The notes: generated from the sequence alone by a model not told the origin. DNA of 64,000 nucleotides from Nitrosospira sp. NpAV (GCF_000832065.1 NZ_JXQM01000021.1:186001-250000); one strand, 5' to 3'; counted from the stretch's first letter, positions 31,510 through 41,126 are shown. Made by a program: numbers and translations.

Positions 31510-33540
31510 ATGTCTCAGCAATTTGTGACCAAATCACCCAGAAAAACCAGGCGGCAGCTTACGCGCCCCGTTTCGGGTCAGCCGGGTCAGCCGAATCGGC
31601 CTTTAGCGCGTTCATCCCGGAGTGGGATTCCCTCTCCCATTCTCCAGCTGCAACGAACACTGGGCAACCAGCGTGTCGCGCAGTTGATCCGGGCCAGGCG
31701 CCTTACACCGCAAGGCAGGATTATCGGTCTCCAGCGAAAATTGACCGTCGGTGCGGCGGACGATCAATACGAGCAGGAAGCCGATCGCGTCGCCCGCCAG
31801 GTGATGAACATGCCGGACGCCGTCTCGGCAACGCAGACAGCCATAGCGCGAGCCGCTTTGCCGCAAGGGGTGCCGGGAGAAAAAGCAGCGGAGGAAGACG
31901 AGGACAAGACATTGCAAACCCCGCCGCCAGCCGCCGCCATCACGCCATTGGCCCAGCGGCAGACCCTGCCGGAGGAGGAAGAAGCCGAACCGATTCAGGC
32001 CAGCCCTGCCGGATCGCTGGCCGACAGCTTCGAGGCGGGAGAGGATGTCGAATCCCGTCTCAACCGCAGCAAGGGCGGCGGCAGTCCCCTGCCGGATGCC
32101 GTGCGCAGCTTCATGGAGCCGCGATTCGGCATGGACTTCAGCCAGGTGCGCACCCATATCGGCAGCGATGCCATCCAGATGAACCGGGATGTAGGCGCCA
32201 ACGCCTTCACCCACGGTGCCGACATCTACTATGGCGCCCATAGCAGTCCCGACAATCTGGAACTCACGGCACACGAGCTGACGCACGTCGTGCAACAAAC
32301 CGGTGGCGCGCCATTGCAGCGAAAACGAATGGCCGAAGCAGCCCTGCCTCATCCCTTTCCATCCGTGCAGCGAGCCGGCGCGGATACCTCCATTGCACTG
32401 TCTTCCAGGACAACAGAACTTCCGATTCAACGGGACAAAATCGGGCATCGTGCGCTTACATGGGATGATTTTCAGGGCGATGCACCCAAAAAAGCAAAGT
32501 ATGATGCCGTAACTGCTTCGTTTTTTGAGGAACCGGATCTTAAAGCATTGCTACCCGCCAATGCTGCGATAGATACTACTGAACCCTGCAAGGCGAAAGG
32601 GAAAGACCTCACCCGATTTACCGTCGACATCACCATCGATTCATCGCTGATCCAGGTTAAATCATTCATGGATCAGGAAAAATCATGGCATAAACTCTGG
32701 ACGACGGATGAGCCGGCACGGCGGGAAAAGTGCGAGAAAGATTTTTCCTCCAAATGCGAGAAAGCTTTCAAGAAACAATTCTCCAAGATCAAGAAGGCAG
32801 TTGCCAAGGAAAAATCTAGTTGTCAAAAAGACTTCGGCAAAATGGAGAAGGATGCCAAGAAACAATGCAAACCGGCGGTGGCCGACTGCAAGGCGGCATT
32901 CAAAAACGGTGACCCAAGTTTTACCATTGAGTTCGATGGCACTGAAATCACGGCAAATACGAAAAAGGAATGTACAAAAGTATTATTGCCGGGTTGTGTA
33001 GCTGCTTCCATGGAAGGCCAGGAAGTTACACGAACCCTTGGTAGTGAATCCGCCACCGCAACCACCAAAGCCGAGTGCAAGACTAAATTTGCCCCGGAAC
33101 TCGAAGCATTGTTAAAAAACGAGATTACCTGGGAAGCTACGATGAGTGGCGCATCAACGACTGTAAGCAAGCCCGAGGACTGCCGGACAACGTTTCTGGA
33201 TGCGTGCGCAACCGATTTGATGGAAGCAGGCAGCGACAGTTTGTTAAAGCATGAACAGGCGCATTTTGACCTGACAGAGGCCATGGCCCAAAAAGCACAG
33301 AGTGATCTCAGATCTCTAGTCGATGGTTTTTCTACAGAAGTCGATGCATGTGGCCAGAAGGCGGCCGAGGCGAAGGCAAAAAAGACATTGGCGGGCGAAT
33401 TGAAGAAGATGAAGAAAAATTACGCGGGCAATGAAAAATTACGGAAGAAGAAACAGTCGCAATATGACAAGGAAACCAAGCACGGCATTGTCGAAGAAAA
33501 ACAGGCAGCCTGGGAAGAAAAAATCAGTAAAGGTTTCTGA
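31510..33540 (+). CDS. DUF4157 (eCIS-core) plus DUF922-like protein with two HExxH motifs
   Basis: A 676-residue protein. The N-terminus has the typical lead-in ILQLQRTLGNQRVAQLI. DUF4157 spans about residues 200-275, including MEPRFGMDFSQVRTHIGSDA and the zinc motif H255-E-L-T-H259 (TAHELTHVVQQTGG). From residue 316 LTWDDFQG marks a DUF922-like domain, interrupted by a Lys/Cys-rich insert (CEKDFSSKCEKAFKK and others, about 400-530), and closed by a second motif H581-E-Q-A-H585 (HEQAHFDLTEAM). The end is a Lys-rich coiled coil. DUF4157 proteins are often effectors of extracellular contractile injection systems; no such system is in the window. Confidence 0.78.
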   Translation: MSQQFVTKSPRKTRRQLTRPVSGQPGQPNRPLARSSRSGIPSPILQLQRTLGNQRVAQLIRARRLTPQGRIIGLQRKLTVGAADDQYEQEADRVARQVMNMPDAVSATQTAIARAALPQGVPGEKAAEEDEDKTLQTPPPAAAITPLAQRQTLPEEEEAEPIQASPAGSLADSFEAGEDVESRLNRSKGGGSPLPDAVRSFMEPRFGMDFSQVRTHIGSDAIQMNRDVGANAFTHGADIYYGAHSSPDNLELTAHELTHVVQQTGGAPLQRKRMAEAALPHPFPSVQRAGADTSIALSSRTTELPIQRDKIGHRALTWDDFQGDAPKKAKYDAVTASFFEEPDLKALLPANAAIDTTEPCKAKGKDLTRFTVDITIDSSLIQVKSFMDQEKSWHKLWTTDEPARREKCEKDFSSKCEKAFKKQFSKIKKAVAKEKSSCQKDFGKMEKDAKKQCKPAVADCKAAFKNGDPSFTIEFDGTEITANTKKECTKVLLPGCVAASMEGQEVTRTLGSESATATTKAECKTKFAPELEALLKNEITWEATMSGASTTVSKPEDCRTTFLDACATDLMEAGSDSLLKHEQAHFDLTEAMAQKAQSDLRSLVDGFSTEVDACGQKAAEAKAKKTLAGELKKMKKNYAGNEKLRKKKQSQYDKETKHGIVEEKQAAWEEKISKGF

Positions 33541-33560
33541 ATTGCGTTGCTAATGAAATC

Positions 33561-33606
33561 TTTGCCACGGATTGACGAAATAAATGCTCCGCCAATCCGT
33601 GGCAAA
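33561..33606. terminator. Long inverted repeat between convergent genes
   Basis: TTTGCCACGGATTG (33561-33574) and CAATCCGTGGCAAA (33593-33606) form a perfect 14-bp stem with an 18-base loop, between the convergent DUF4157 and FmdE-like genes. It probably ends transcription from both sides. Confidence 0.7.
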
Positions 33607-33611
33607 TGAGC

Positions 33612-33634
33612 GGTCAACTACCGGATTTGGGTTC
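33612..33634 (-). repeat. Dispersed intergenic repeat, copy 3
   Basis: On the minus strand CCCAAATCCGGTAGTTGACC, same core as the copy at 11692, next to the stop of the FmdE-like gene. Confidence 0.45.
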
Positions 33635-33635
33635 G

Positions 33636-34250
33636 CTACTGCACGGTGCTAAGCCGTATCACGCGCGGGTCATCGGCAAACTCCAGCAGCAGTCGCCGCA
33701 CGCGCTCCTGCCAGGCTTCAGCGAAGGCGGCCCGCTGGGATTCATCGGCGCTGTCCTGCAGAATGGCTGCTAAACGTCCTCCTTGAGCCGGATCGCTCGG
33801 CACTAGCGAAACATCCAGGCTCACCGCCACGCTAGTGCCGGTATCGAGGCGTTTAAAGGTGATCGCGTCACCCTCGCGGCGATCCGCAAAACTGAGCAAC
33901 CCCTTGCGTTTGAAGCGTCCCTGGATGCCATGAAAACCATTATCGGCGGCCGCGCCGGTGAGCAAAGTCAGTACCTGCGCGACGACACCGGTAGTACCGT
34001 CATTTTCCGGTGCGGGCATATGCACGGCAATGGCGCCGCGCTCGGCAGGTTCGTTCGGATAAAGCGCCGCCAGCGCCGCGCGTCCCATCAGAAACGCACC
34101 GGCGACGGTGGGGCAGGAATGCCCGGCCAGGCGCACCGCATCCTCATAGTGATATTCGAGCACGCCGTCACGGGCGGCGCCCAGCGTGGCGGCAAATGGG
34201 TCGTGGGTCAGTACCACCGGCGCCTGTTCATAGAAATCGGGAAAATTCAT
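33636..34250 (-). CDS. FmdE-like protein
   Basis: A 204-residue protein resembling FmdE-family proteins (named after a formylmethanofuran dehydrogenase operon). The signature region is LEYHYEDAVRLAGHSCPTVA with a His and Cys like the FmdE metal site, followed by RGAIAVHMPAPENDGTTGV and TLLTGAAADNGFHGI. True function in bacteria without methanofuran enzymes is unknown; molybdenum or redox roles have been suggested by name only. AAGGAG precedes the ATG. It follows the hemerythrin gene by 54 bases, likely in one operon. Confidence 0.6.
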   Translation of the reverse strand: MNFPDFYEQAPVVLTHDPFAATLGAARDGVLEYHYEDAVRLAGHSCPTVAGAFLMGRAALAALYPNEPAERGAIAVHMPAPENDGTTGVVAQVLTLLTGAAADNGFHGIQGRFKRKGLLSFADRREGDAITFKRLDTGTSVAVSLDVSLVPSDPAQGGRLAAILQDSADESQRAAFAEAWQERVRRLLLEFADDPRVIRLSTVQ

Positions 34251-34304
34251 GCGGATCTCCTTATTGAGTTGATTGAGTTGGCTGAAGTTGATCGGAATCG
34301 CCGC

Positions 34305-34724
34305 TTAAGGATCGGCATCGGTAACACAGGGATGGGATTGCAATTGTGGAAAAAGCGTGCGTTCCTCATAGCGCACATGTGCACTGATCAGATCGGCGAA
34401 GCGCCGCAGGCGCGCAGCGGGTTCAAGCGCGCACGGACCCGCGGCCAGCATACGCAGTTCGGCATGTTCAGCGAGAACACGCGTTACCGCCTGAGGATCA
34501 AGCATATCCCGCGCGATCCGTATCAGCCGTTCCTCCTTTTCGAAATGAGCGGCCATCACGGTATGCCAATGGGCCTCGATGGAAGCTATTGCGGCGGTCA
34601 TCAAGACCGCGCTGGCCATCACGCCGTTTCCATCTTCATTTGCCGCACGCCGCGCAGTACGCGCCATTACCAGCGAAGTATGATGTTCGCGTGACAACGA
34701 AAGCAAAGCGCCAATCCGGGGCAT
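34305..34724 (-). CDS. Hemerythrin-like (HHE domain) protein
   Basis: A 139-residue four-helix bundle likely binding a di-iron centre for oxygen, NO or iron sensing. Ligand motifs: REHHTSL near residue 14, IEAHWHTVMAAHFEKEERL around 50-68, EHAELR around 86 and HVRYEERTLFPQL around 115. All expected His/Glu ligands are visible. No export signal. It lies between the FMN reductase and FmdE-like genes, a redox-flavoured group. Confidence 0.85.
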   Translation of the reverse strand: MPRIGALLSLSREHHTSLVMARTARRAANEDGNGVMASAVLMTAAIASIEAHWHTVMAAHFEKEERLIRIARDMLDPQAVTRVLAEHAELRMLAAGPCALEPAARLRRFADLISAHVRYEERTLFPQLQSHPCVTDADP

Positions 34725-34778
34725 TCAATAGATAACGGTGAAATGAATCATAACGAGACGGTGGAGGGATTGGACGGC

Positions 34779-35345
34779 TCATTGCCTCATGGTTTTCAGC
34801 GCCTGCGCCCATTTGTGTAACTCTTCCAACAATATCGCACCTGAATTCTTGTGATGATCGCCCGGTAGAAAATTTTCGTTGTCATCGAAGTGGCTGGAGA
34901 CATTCTGCACCGTAACAGCCTCCGTCATCGGCATCATTTTCAACGTGGTCAAAGTGAGTTTTTCTATCAGCGCGGCGCGCATGCCGCCCGAGACTCCACC
35001 ATAACTGACCATGCCGGCCGGCTTGTAGTTCCATTCCTTGTAGACATAATTCAGTGCATTCAGAAGAGAAGGCGGCGGTCCGAAATTATATTCGGGTGTC
35101 ACGAATACATAGGCATCGGCCGCATTGACGCTGGCGGCCCATTTCTTGGTATGCGCATGCCGGTAGTTCTGGCGGATGGGATGTTCCGGTTCATCGTATA
35201 CCGGAAGATTGAATTCGGCGAGATCAACCAGTACCGCGTCAAACTTGCCATCCTGCACCGCGAGTTCGTGGAACCAGTTAGCGATGGAAGGCCCGATGCG
35301 ACCGGGCCGCGTGCTGCAGATGATGGTATGAAGTTTTAGTGGCAC
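34779..35345 (-). CDS. NADPH-dependent FMN reductase-like flavoprotein
   Basis: A 188-residue flavodoxin-fold protein. The phosphate-binding loop is STRPGRIGPSIANWF near residue 11; the second loop is VFVTPEYNFGPPPSLLNALN around 80-98, typical of the FMN_red family (azoreductase/quinone reductase type). The start is GTG with a weak Shine-Dalgarno. It may supply reduced flavin or detoxify quinones. First gene of the leftward redox group. Confidence 0.88.
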   Translation of the reverse strand: MPLKLHTIICSTRPGRIGPSIANWFHELAVQDGKFDAVLVDLAEFNLPVYDEPEHPIRQNYRHAHTKKWAASVNAADAYVFVTPEYNFGPPPSLLNALNYVYKEWNYKPAGMVSYGGVSGGMRAALIEKLTLTTLKMMPMTEAVTVQNVSSHFDDNENFLPGDHHKNSGAILLEELHKWAQALKTMRQ

Positions 35346-35361
35346 GATTTTTTCTTGTTAA

Positions 35362-35383
35362 GCCAAATTCGGGCAGTTGGACG
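35362..35383 (+). repeat. Dispersed intergenic repeat, copy 4
   Basis: GCCAAATTCGGGCAGTTGGA resembles the core of the copy at 11692 with a few changes. Confidence 0.4.
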
Positions 35384-35485
35384 AGGTAGCTAGACTATTA
35401 CAGATTGGCCGCATTTGTCCATCCAGGCTTCTTCATAGTAGCCATTTTATGTGGAATCCTCATGCAATATAGTATAATGAGATAT

Positions 35486-35504
35486 AATGAGAATGGTTCG
35501 TATT
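35486..35504 (+). promoter_or_regulatory. Fur-box-like site upstream of the TonB receptor
   Basis: AATGAGAATGGTTCGTATT is a fair inverted-repeat match to Fur sites, in an AT-rich leader 137 bases before the receptor start. Iron repression of a siderophore receptor is expected. Confidence 0.55.
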
Positions 35505-35640
35505 ATTGGTAACATTAGAGTTATCATGGTTATTTGGCAGCAACAAAAAATGATGCGCATGGATGCCATCAAATAATTGATTTAAATAATCATAATTTAA
35601 TAAAAAATTAACTAAATAAAAATTTAGGGAGAAGAATATT

Positions 35641-38166
35641 GTGTCACGCCAGTCGGAATCACTAAGCAATCGCGCCGCCATTCTGCTCAAACACCCAACC
35701 CGGGTCAAGCAAAAATACTCTCGTAATTCATTTATAAAAGCCCTAAACAGGGGCTTGATCTGCTTAAGTGTAGGCGTCGCCATGGGGATCCCCCATGGCG
35801 TCTTAGCCGAGCCGGCCGCCGGTGCCGAAATTACTCCCGGTGCCGCCAGTCGCGCCTACGATATTTCTTCGGGATCATTGGAAGCAGCGCTTAATCAGTT
35901 TGCGCAACAAGCAGGCATCGACATCACGTTCAACACCGCAGAGGTGCAAGGAATGGCGGCACACGAACTGAAAGGCAGCTTCACCGAGCAAGCCGGGCTG
36001 AATCGCCTGCTGGCCGGAAGCGGTCTTGAAGCAGTGCCACAAGCTGGCGGGTATGCTGTTAAGAAATCCGCGGCGGCGCATCAACCCGCCATACTGCCTG
36101 CCGTCAATGTCACTGCACCCGCCATAACAGGCCCCACGGACGGCTACATGGCCACGAAAAGTTACAGTGCGACCCGGACGGATACCCCCTTGCGCGATGT
36201 ACCGCAATCCATAACCGTGGTAACGAGAAACCTGATCAAAGATCAAAACATGCTGAGTATGGGTGACGTGGTGCGTTACGTGCCGGGTGTCGGCATCTCG
36301 CAAGGGGAAGGCAATCGGGACGCGGTGATTTTCCGCGGCAATAATTCCACAGGCGATTTCTATGTGGATGGTCTGCGCGACGATGTTCAGTATTTCCGCG
36401 ATCTCTACAACATCGACCGGGTTGAAGTCCTGAAGGGTTCCAATGGCATGATTTTCGGCCGCGGCGGCGCGGGCGGCGTGATCAATCGGGTAACCAAGGA
36501 AGCCGGCTGGACGCCGATTACTGAAATTTCGGCACAGTATGGATCCTTCAGCCAGAAGCGCGTGGCGGTTGATATCAATCGAGCCATAAACGAAGTAGCC
36601 GCGTTTCGTCTCAATGCCATGTACGAGCACTCGAACAGCTTCCGCAATGGCGTGGATCTGGAGCGTGGTGGTGTCAATCCCACCGTTACCATCAAGCCCA
36701 GCGCACAAACCAAAATTGTGGTGGGGGGAGAATATTTTACCGACAACCGCGTGGGCGATCGTGGTATCCCCTCTTTTGGAACCGTATCCGGCGTGGTGGA
36801 TTCGGGCCGCCCCGCCGAGACTCACCGCTCGACATTCTTCGGCGATCCGAACCGCAGCCCCAACAGTGTCAATGTTTGGGCCTTAAATTCGCTGGTCGAA
36901 CACGCGTTCGACAACGGGCTCACCGTCCGCAATCGCACGCGTTATGCCAGCTATGATAAGTTTTATCAGAATGTATTTTCTAGCGGCCAGGTAAGTTCCG
37001 CGGGAACTGTACCTATCCAAGCGTATAACGATGCGACCCAGCGCGATAATATTTTCAATCAGACAGATTTTCTGTATAACCTGAACACGGGGCCGATCAA
37101 GCATGAAATCATGACCGGCGTGGAATATGGCCGCCAGGTCACGGATAATTTCCGCAACAACGGCTATTTCAATAACGTTTTTACCAACTCCGGCAGAACT
37201 TCAAGCGTATCTTTCTTCAACCCGATCAGCCTGACACCTCTTACCTTCAGGCCCGACCCCACCGGCACTGCCAGTGGCGGCTCCGCCACCGCCAATAATC
37301 ATGGCGTTATCGAGGTGGTTGGCGTGTATTTGCTGGATCAGATCACGCTGCACCCTCAGCTTAAAGCGGTCCTCGGCATACGCTACGATAATTTCGATAC
37401 AAAATTCCGCAACAACAACACGGGACAATCATTCCATACCAATGACGGATTGATTTCACCCAGAGCAGGCCTGATTTACAAGCCAATCGAAATGGTGTCG
37501 ATTTATGGCAACTACAGTCTTGCCTACGTACCGCGCGCCGGCGACCAGCTTACCTCGCTGAGTCTTACCAACGCGTCGCTCAAACCGGAACAGTTCATGA
37601 ATCTGGAGCTGGGTGCCAAGTGGGATATCCGGCCGGATCTGGCGCTTACCGCGGCATTGTATCAATTGGAGCGCAGCAATGTCATCGCTCCTGTTCCTAA
37701 TGACCCTACTCAAACCATGCTGGTCGATGGCCAACGTGCCAGAGGGGCTGAAGTCGGTTTGATGGGCCGTATCACCCCGCAATGGAGCGTCATGGGGGGT
37801 TACGCCTATACGGATGCCGAGATCACGCGCGCAATCACCGGCGCGCAAGCAGGGGCGGTGGTGGCGCAAGTTCCCAAACATACCTTCTCGATGTGGAACC
37901 GCTATGATTTCGCCCCGTGGCTCGGTTTGGGGTTGGGGGTGGTTTATCGCAGCAGCATGTACGCCGCGCTTGACAATACCGTGTTATTGCCGGGTTTCAC
38001 CCGACTGGATTCGGCAATGTTCGTGCGGCTCAACAAGACCTTGCGCGTCCAGGCGAATATCGAAAATATCGCCGATATCGAGTATGTGGCGTCGGCTCAT
38101 AACAATAACAACATACTGCCGGGTGCGCCGCGCATTTATCGCTTGACGGTCATCGCCAACTTCTAG
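35641..38166 (+). CDS. TonB-dependent siderophore receptor with STN domain
   Basis: An 841-residue outer-membrane receptor. After a long signal region (helix at about residues 37-56) comes an STN domain (SLEAALNQFAQQAGIDITFN, about 75-130), then the plug (YMATKSYSATRTDTPLRDVP, VEVLKGSNGMIFGRGGAGG) and a 22-strand barrel ending in the terminal Phe of RIYRLTVIANF. STN-bearing receptors usually signal to an anti-sigma factor, but no FecI/FecR pair is adjacent. The start is GTG after AGGGAGAAG. A perfect 10-bp hairpin lies in the signal-peptide codons (35778-35800). Siderophore not predictable. Confidence 0.92.
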   Translation: MSRQSESLSNRAAILLKHPTRVKQKYSRNSFIKALNRGLICLSVGVAMGIPHGVLAEPAAGAEITPGAASRAYDISSGSLEAALNQFAQQAGIDITFNTAEVQGMAAHELKGSFTEQAGLNRLLAGSGLEAVPQAGGYAVKKSAAAHQPAILPAVNVTAPAITGPTDGYMATKSYSATRTDTPLRDVPQSITVVTRNLIKDQNMLSMGDVVRYVPGVGISQGEGNRDAVIFRGNNSTGDFYVDGLRDDVQYFRDLYNIDRVEVLKGSNGMIFGRGGAGGVINRVTKEAGWTPITEISAQYGSFSQKRVAVDINRAINEVAAFRLNAMYEHSNSFRNGVDLERGGVNPTVTIKPSAQTKIVVGGEYFTDNRVGDRGIPSFGTVSGVVDSGRPAETHRSTFFGDPNRSPNSVNVWALNSLVEHAFDNGLTVRNRTRYASYDKFYQNVFSSGQVSSAGTVPIQAYNDATQRDNIFNQTDFLYNLNTGPIKHEIMTGVEYGRQVTDNFRNNGYFNNVFTNSGRTSSVSFFNPISLTPLTFRPDPTGTASGGSATANNHGVIEVVGVYLLDQITLHPQLKAVLGIRYDNFDTKFRNNNTGQSFHTNDGLISPRAGLIYKPIEMVSIYGNYSLAYVPRAGDQLTSLSLTNASLKPEQFMNLELGAKWDIRPDLALTAALYQLERSNVIAPVPNDPTQTMLVDGQRARGAEVGLMGRITPQWSVMGGYAYTDAEITRAITGAQAGAVVAQVPKHTFSMWNRYDFAPWLGLGLGVVYRSSMYAALDNTVLLPGFTRLDSAMFVRLNKTLRVQANIENIADIEYVASAHNNNNILPGAPRIYRLTVIANF

Positions 38167-38180
38167 GTACAATCAAAATA

Positions 38181-38203
38181 ATCCTGAATCGGGTTGTTGG
38201 AGG
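38181..38203 (+). repeat. Dispersed intergenic repeat, copy 5
   Basis: ATCCTGAATCGGGTTGTTGG, 15 bases after the receptor stop; same family as the copy at 11692. Confidence 0.4.
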
Positions 38204-38255
38204 TGTGCGGTTTCTGGCTGCAAGACAGGTTTAGGATCATGGGAATTATCCGCTT

Positions 38256-38293
38256 CGCTAGGATGAGTGCGCTACGTGCCATCCATCCTAGCG
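38256..38293. terminator. Inverted repeat between convergent receptor and kinase genes
   Basis: CGCTAGGATG (38256-38265) and CATCCTAGCG (38284-38293) pair perfectly with an 18-base loop, ten bases from the kinase stop. Likely a bidirectional transcription stop without U-run. Confidence 0.6.
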
Positions 38294-38302
38294 GCTGCGT
38301 CG

Positions 38303-40696
38303 CTACTTCCCGCCGTATTCCACGATCAGCGCCAACAGTTGCTTGAAATCGATCGGCTTTGTCATATGAACATCAAACCCGGCTTCTTTTGCGAGGTTTT
38401 TATCCTTCTCCTGGCCCCATCCGGTAGCTGCAAACAGTCGCATATTCGCACCCCACGAAGCTGATCGAATTTCGCGCGCCACTTCATAACCATTGAGATA
38501 GGGCATGCCGATGTCCAATAACGCGATGTCGGGCAGAAATCGTGCCGCCTCTTCCAATGCCGCACGGCCATCGTGAACAGCTGACGTCTCATGTCCATCG
38601 CGCTGCAATAGCATGGCGATCGAGGTAGCTGCGGACGTATTATCGTCCGCAATGAGAATCCGGTATTTGGTCCGGGATGCATGGGTATCGGAATCGGGAA
38701 CCGGCTGGGATTGCGACGTCATCATTGAAAGAGAATCTTGCGTCGCGATTTCCGTCGGCTTTGCCAGGGGCAAGCCAACCCGAAAGGTGCTGCCTTGCCC
38801 TAACCCCTTGCTCTCGGCCCGAGCCCAGCCGCCATGCAATTCCGCGATAGCCCGTACCAGGGCAAGCCCGATTCCCAATCCGCCCCCGGATCGATCATGT
38901 TTGGTCTGCATCTGCGAAAACATACCGAATATGCTTTCTGTGCATGACGGATCAATACCTATGCCGTTGTCTGCAACGCTTATCACTACCGAGTCCGCGG
39001 TCGCCTCGACATCCAGGGCGATCTTGCCGCCCGCGTCGGTGTATTTGGCCGCATTGGCCAGCAGATTGGAAAGAATTTGGGTAAGACGTATCGGATCGCC
39101 ATACACCGCTAGCGATGGAGGCGGCATCGTTACCGACAAAGTATGATTGCCGCCATCGATAAGAGTACGCGTTGTTTCCACAGCGGAATCTATGACCGAG
39201 GCCAGGGTCAGGCACTGCTTATGAAGAATCATCCGTCCCAGCGACAGGCGTGAAATATCCAGAAGATCCCCCAGAAGAAGCTTCATGGCTTTGCACTGGC
39301 GTTGCACGATCTGCACGGCTTTTTCGCGCTCGTTGGTGCCCAGATTCGGTGATTCCAGTAACATGGCTGAGCTGTCGATCGCCGCGAGAGGATTGCGCAA
39401 CTCATGCGAAAGCGTGGCGATAAATTCGTCTTTACGCCGATCCGCCTCACGCAGCTGCTCGGTAATACGCAGGTGTTCGATAAAATCGGAGGCCTGCCGC
39501 GCATAAAGGTCGAGTATGCTAAGCTCGTGTTCGGCGGGAGCATGCGGCAGACAGAAATGCGTGGAGAGCATGCCGAGCGGCTGACCATCGCGGCTGAATA
39601 AGGGTGTGGATTGAACGGCGCGGTAGCCGGCTTTATCGGCGGCGGCACGGTAAGCCGTATACCGATCGTCAGCCCGGATATCCTCGATCACCCATCGCTG
39701 CCCGCTGGCAAGCGCGCGCAAGCAGGCGCAATCTCCCTCTGCATCAATGGTTTTGAATTGGTCGATAAAATCCTGCTCAAAACCATGGTGGGCGGCAATG
39801 GTCAACAACTTGTTTACTGGATCGTACAATTGGATAAACCCCATGTCGGCGCCGAGCAAAACGACTGCTGCTCCCAATATTTCTTTCAGCGCGGCTGGCA
39901 AATCGGGGGTATTAACCATGCGCGAACTGAGTTCATGCAAACGATTAAGAGAAGAAACCTCGGCTTGAAGCTGATTCTGGACATTTCTCAGCGCCTCCTC
40001 GACCTGACCTCGCTCGCGGATTTGCTGGCGCAGTGTTTTGTTGACGTGCGACAGCGCCACGGTGCGCTCATCCACCCGCTTTTCAAGCAAGTCGCGCGCA
40101 TTCATGCTTTTATTGATGGAGCACATGATGTGATAGGCTGCGGAAGCAAAGCGCGACAAACTGGTCATCAGACGGACATCTTCCCGGTCTAGCTTGCGTT
40201 CAGGTGAGTGCTGGACCACCCAAACAGTGCCGACAGGCCTGTTCTCGTCATGAAATGGCAGGATTAAAGCCTCCGCTATGGGCGGCTTGATGTGCTTCAA
40301 GGGCGCAAAATAGCTACTTGGTTCCAGGAACAGAATCGGCGAGTTTCGCTCCAGGACAATACCGCACGGACTTTCCGCATAAGCTATCCGAGCCCCTGCA
40401 TTTTCCGCGAACGCCCCGGCACAGGCATGCCAGCGGAAAGCTTTGCTCTCGGATTCGAGAATGCTGACACCCGCCGATTCGGCCCGGCATAGCTCGAGAG
40501 CTACCTCTACCAATTTCTGCAAAAGATTACGCGGCTGGCTCGCAAGCTCATTCGCCAAGATCACAAGCGCGGCGTTTTCAGCCTTGAAATCCTCGGCACG
40601 AGAGGGGCGCTTGAACAACAAATCCGTTCCGAAAACATGCTCCGGAGGCAATCGGAGTGAATCGGGCGGTGGCAAGGCATTATCATTGTTAATCAT
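38303..40696 (-). CDS. GAF-domain hybrid histidine kinase with C-terminal receiver
   Basis: A 797-residue cytosolic sensor. Start at MINNDNALPPPD, five bases after AGGAGG. Domains: GAF 1 (about 50-190), a coiled segment, GAF 2 (about 260-405), HisKA with FIATLSHELRNPLAAI, HATPase with NLLANAAKYTDAGG, VADNGIGIDPS and GGGLGIGLALVRAI, and a receiver with LLDIGMPYLNGYEVA. No membrane helices. No output regulator adjacent; phosphate may go to the attached receiver. A Fur-like site lies in the divergent region upstream, so iron may control it. Confidence 0.9.
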   Translation of the reverse strand: MINNDNALPPPDSLRLPPEHVFGTDLLFKRPSRAEDFKAENAALVILANELASQPRNLLQKLVEVALELCRAESAGVSILESESKAFRWHACAGAFAENAGARIAYAESPCGIVLERNSPILFLEPSSYFAPLKHIKPPIAEALILPFHDENRPVGTVWVVQHSPERKLDREDVRLMTSLSRFASAAYHIMCSINKSMNARDLLEKRVDERTVALSHVNKTLRQQIRERGQVEEALRNVQNQLQAEVSSLNRLHELSSRMVNTPDLPAALKEILGAAVVLLGADMGFIQLYDPVNKLLTIAAHHGFEQDFIDQFKTIDAEGDCACLRALASGQRWVIEDIRADDRYTAYRAAADKAGYRAVQSTPLFSRDGQPLGMLSTHFCLPHAPAEHELSILDLYARQASDFIEHLRITEQLREADRRKDEFIATLSHELRNPLAAIDSSAMLLESPNLGTNEREKAVQIVQRQCKAMKLLLGDLLDISRLSLGRMILHKQCLTLASVIDSAVETTRTLIDGGNHTLSVTMPPPSLAVYGDPIRLTQILSNLLANAAKYTDAGGKIALDVEATADSVVISVADNGIGIDPSCTESIFGMFSQMQTKHDRSGGGLGIGLALVRAIAELHGGWARAESKGLGQGSTFRVGLPLAKPTEIATQDSLSMMTSQSQPVPDSDTHASRTKYRILIADDNTSAATSIAMLLQRDGHETSAVHDGRAALEEAARFLPDIALLDIGMPYLNGYEVAREIRSASWGANMRLFAATGWGQEKDKNLAKEAGFDVHMTKPIDFKQLLALIVEYGGK

Positions 40697-40885
40697 TTTC
40701 ACCTCCTGGCCGAAATATCGTCCTTTGGGAAATGCTATTTTTTACAATGTTCGCCTTTTATATTTTTGTCAGTTCCGTTATATACCCACGCTGAGGCCCG
40801 CTTCTGTGCGGCAGCGCGCATAATAAAAGCTAACCGGAAAAGCAATCGAAGAAAAAATTTGGCTCTTTCTTTAAGATTTAAATAT

Positions 40886-40904
40886 AATAATTATTCTCAT
40901 TATC
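40886..40904. promoter_or_regulatory. Fur-box-like site between divergent genes
   Basis: AATAATTATTCTCATTATC matches 15 of 19 positions of the classical Fur box. It lies in the 430-base gap between the leftward kinase gene and the rightward PEP-CTERM gene; the rest of that gap shows no gene. Confidence 0.6.
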
Positions 40905-41126
40905 AACGGGAATACCTCTTTCATCAGGCGAAATGATGGCGCGAAGCCCGATCCATCATCAGTAAATATCCACACTCGCCAACCGCCCGCCAGCCCGTCC
41001 TGGGCAAGCCAGCAGATTCAGTAAATATTATTCATCCCTGGATTTGAGGATGGACCTATCTATTGGGATGCAAACTGGCGGCAGCGCCTTATCAGTCATG
41101 CCGCTTCACATTGTTAAGGAAGGAAA

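Noticed and set aside
33561-33606. Inverted repeat as an insertion-sequence end
   Set aside because: The two arms lie only 18 bases apart with no gene between; a terminator between convergent genes is simpler.
35460-35783. Minus-strand frame over the TonB receptor leader
   Set aside because: AT-rich, Asn/His/Tyr-rich product with no family, opposite the Fur-box leader and the receptor start.
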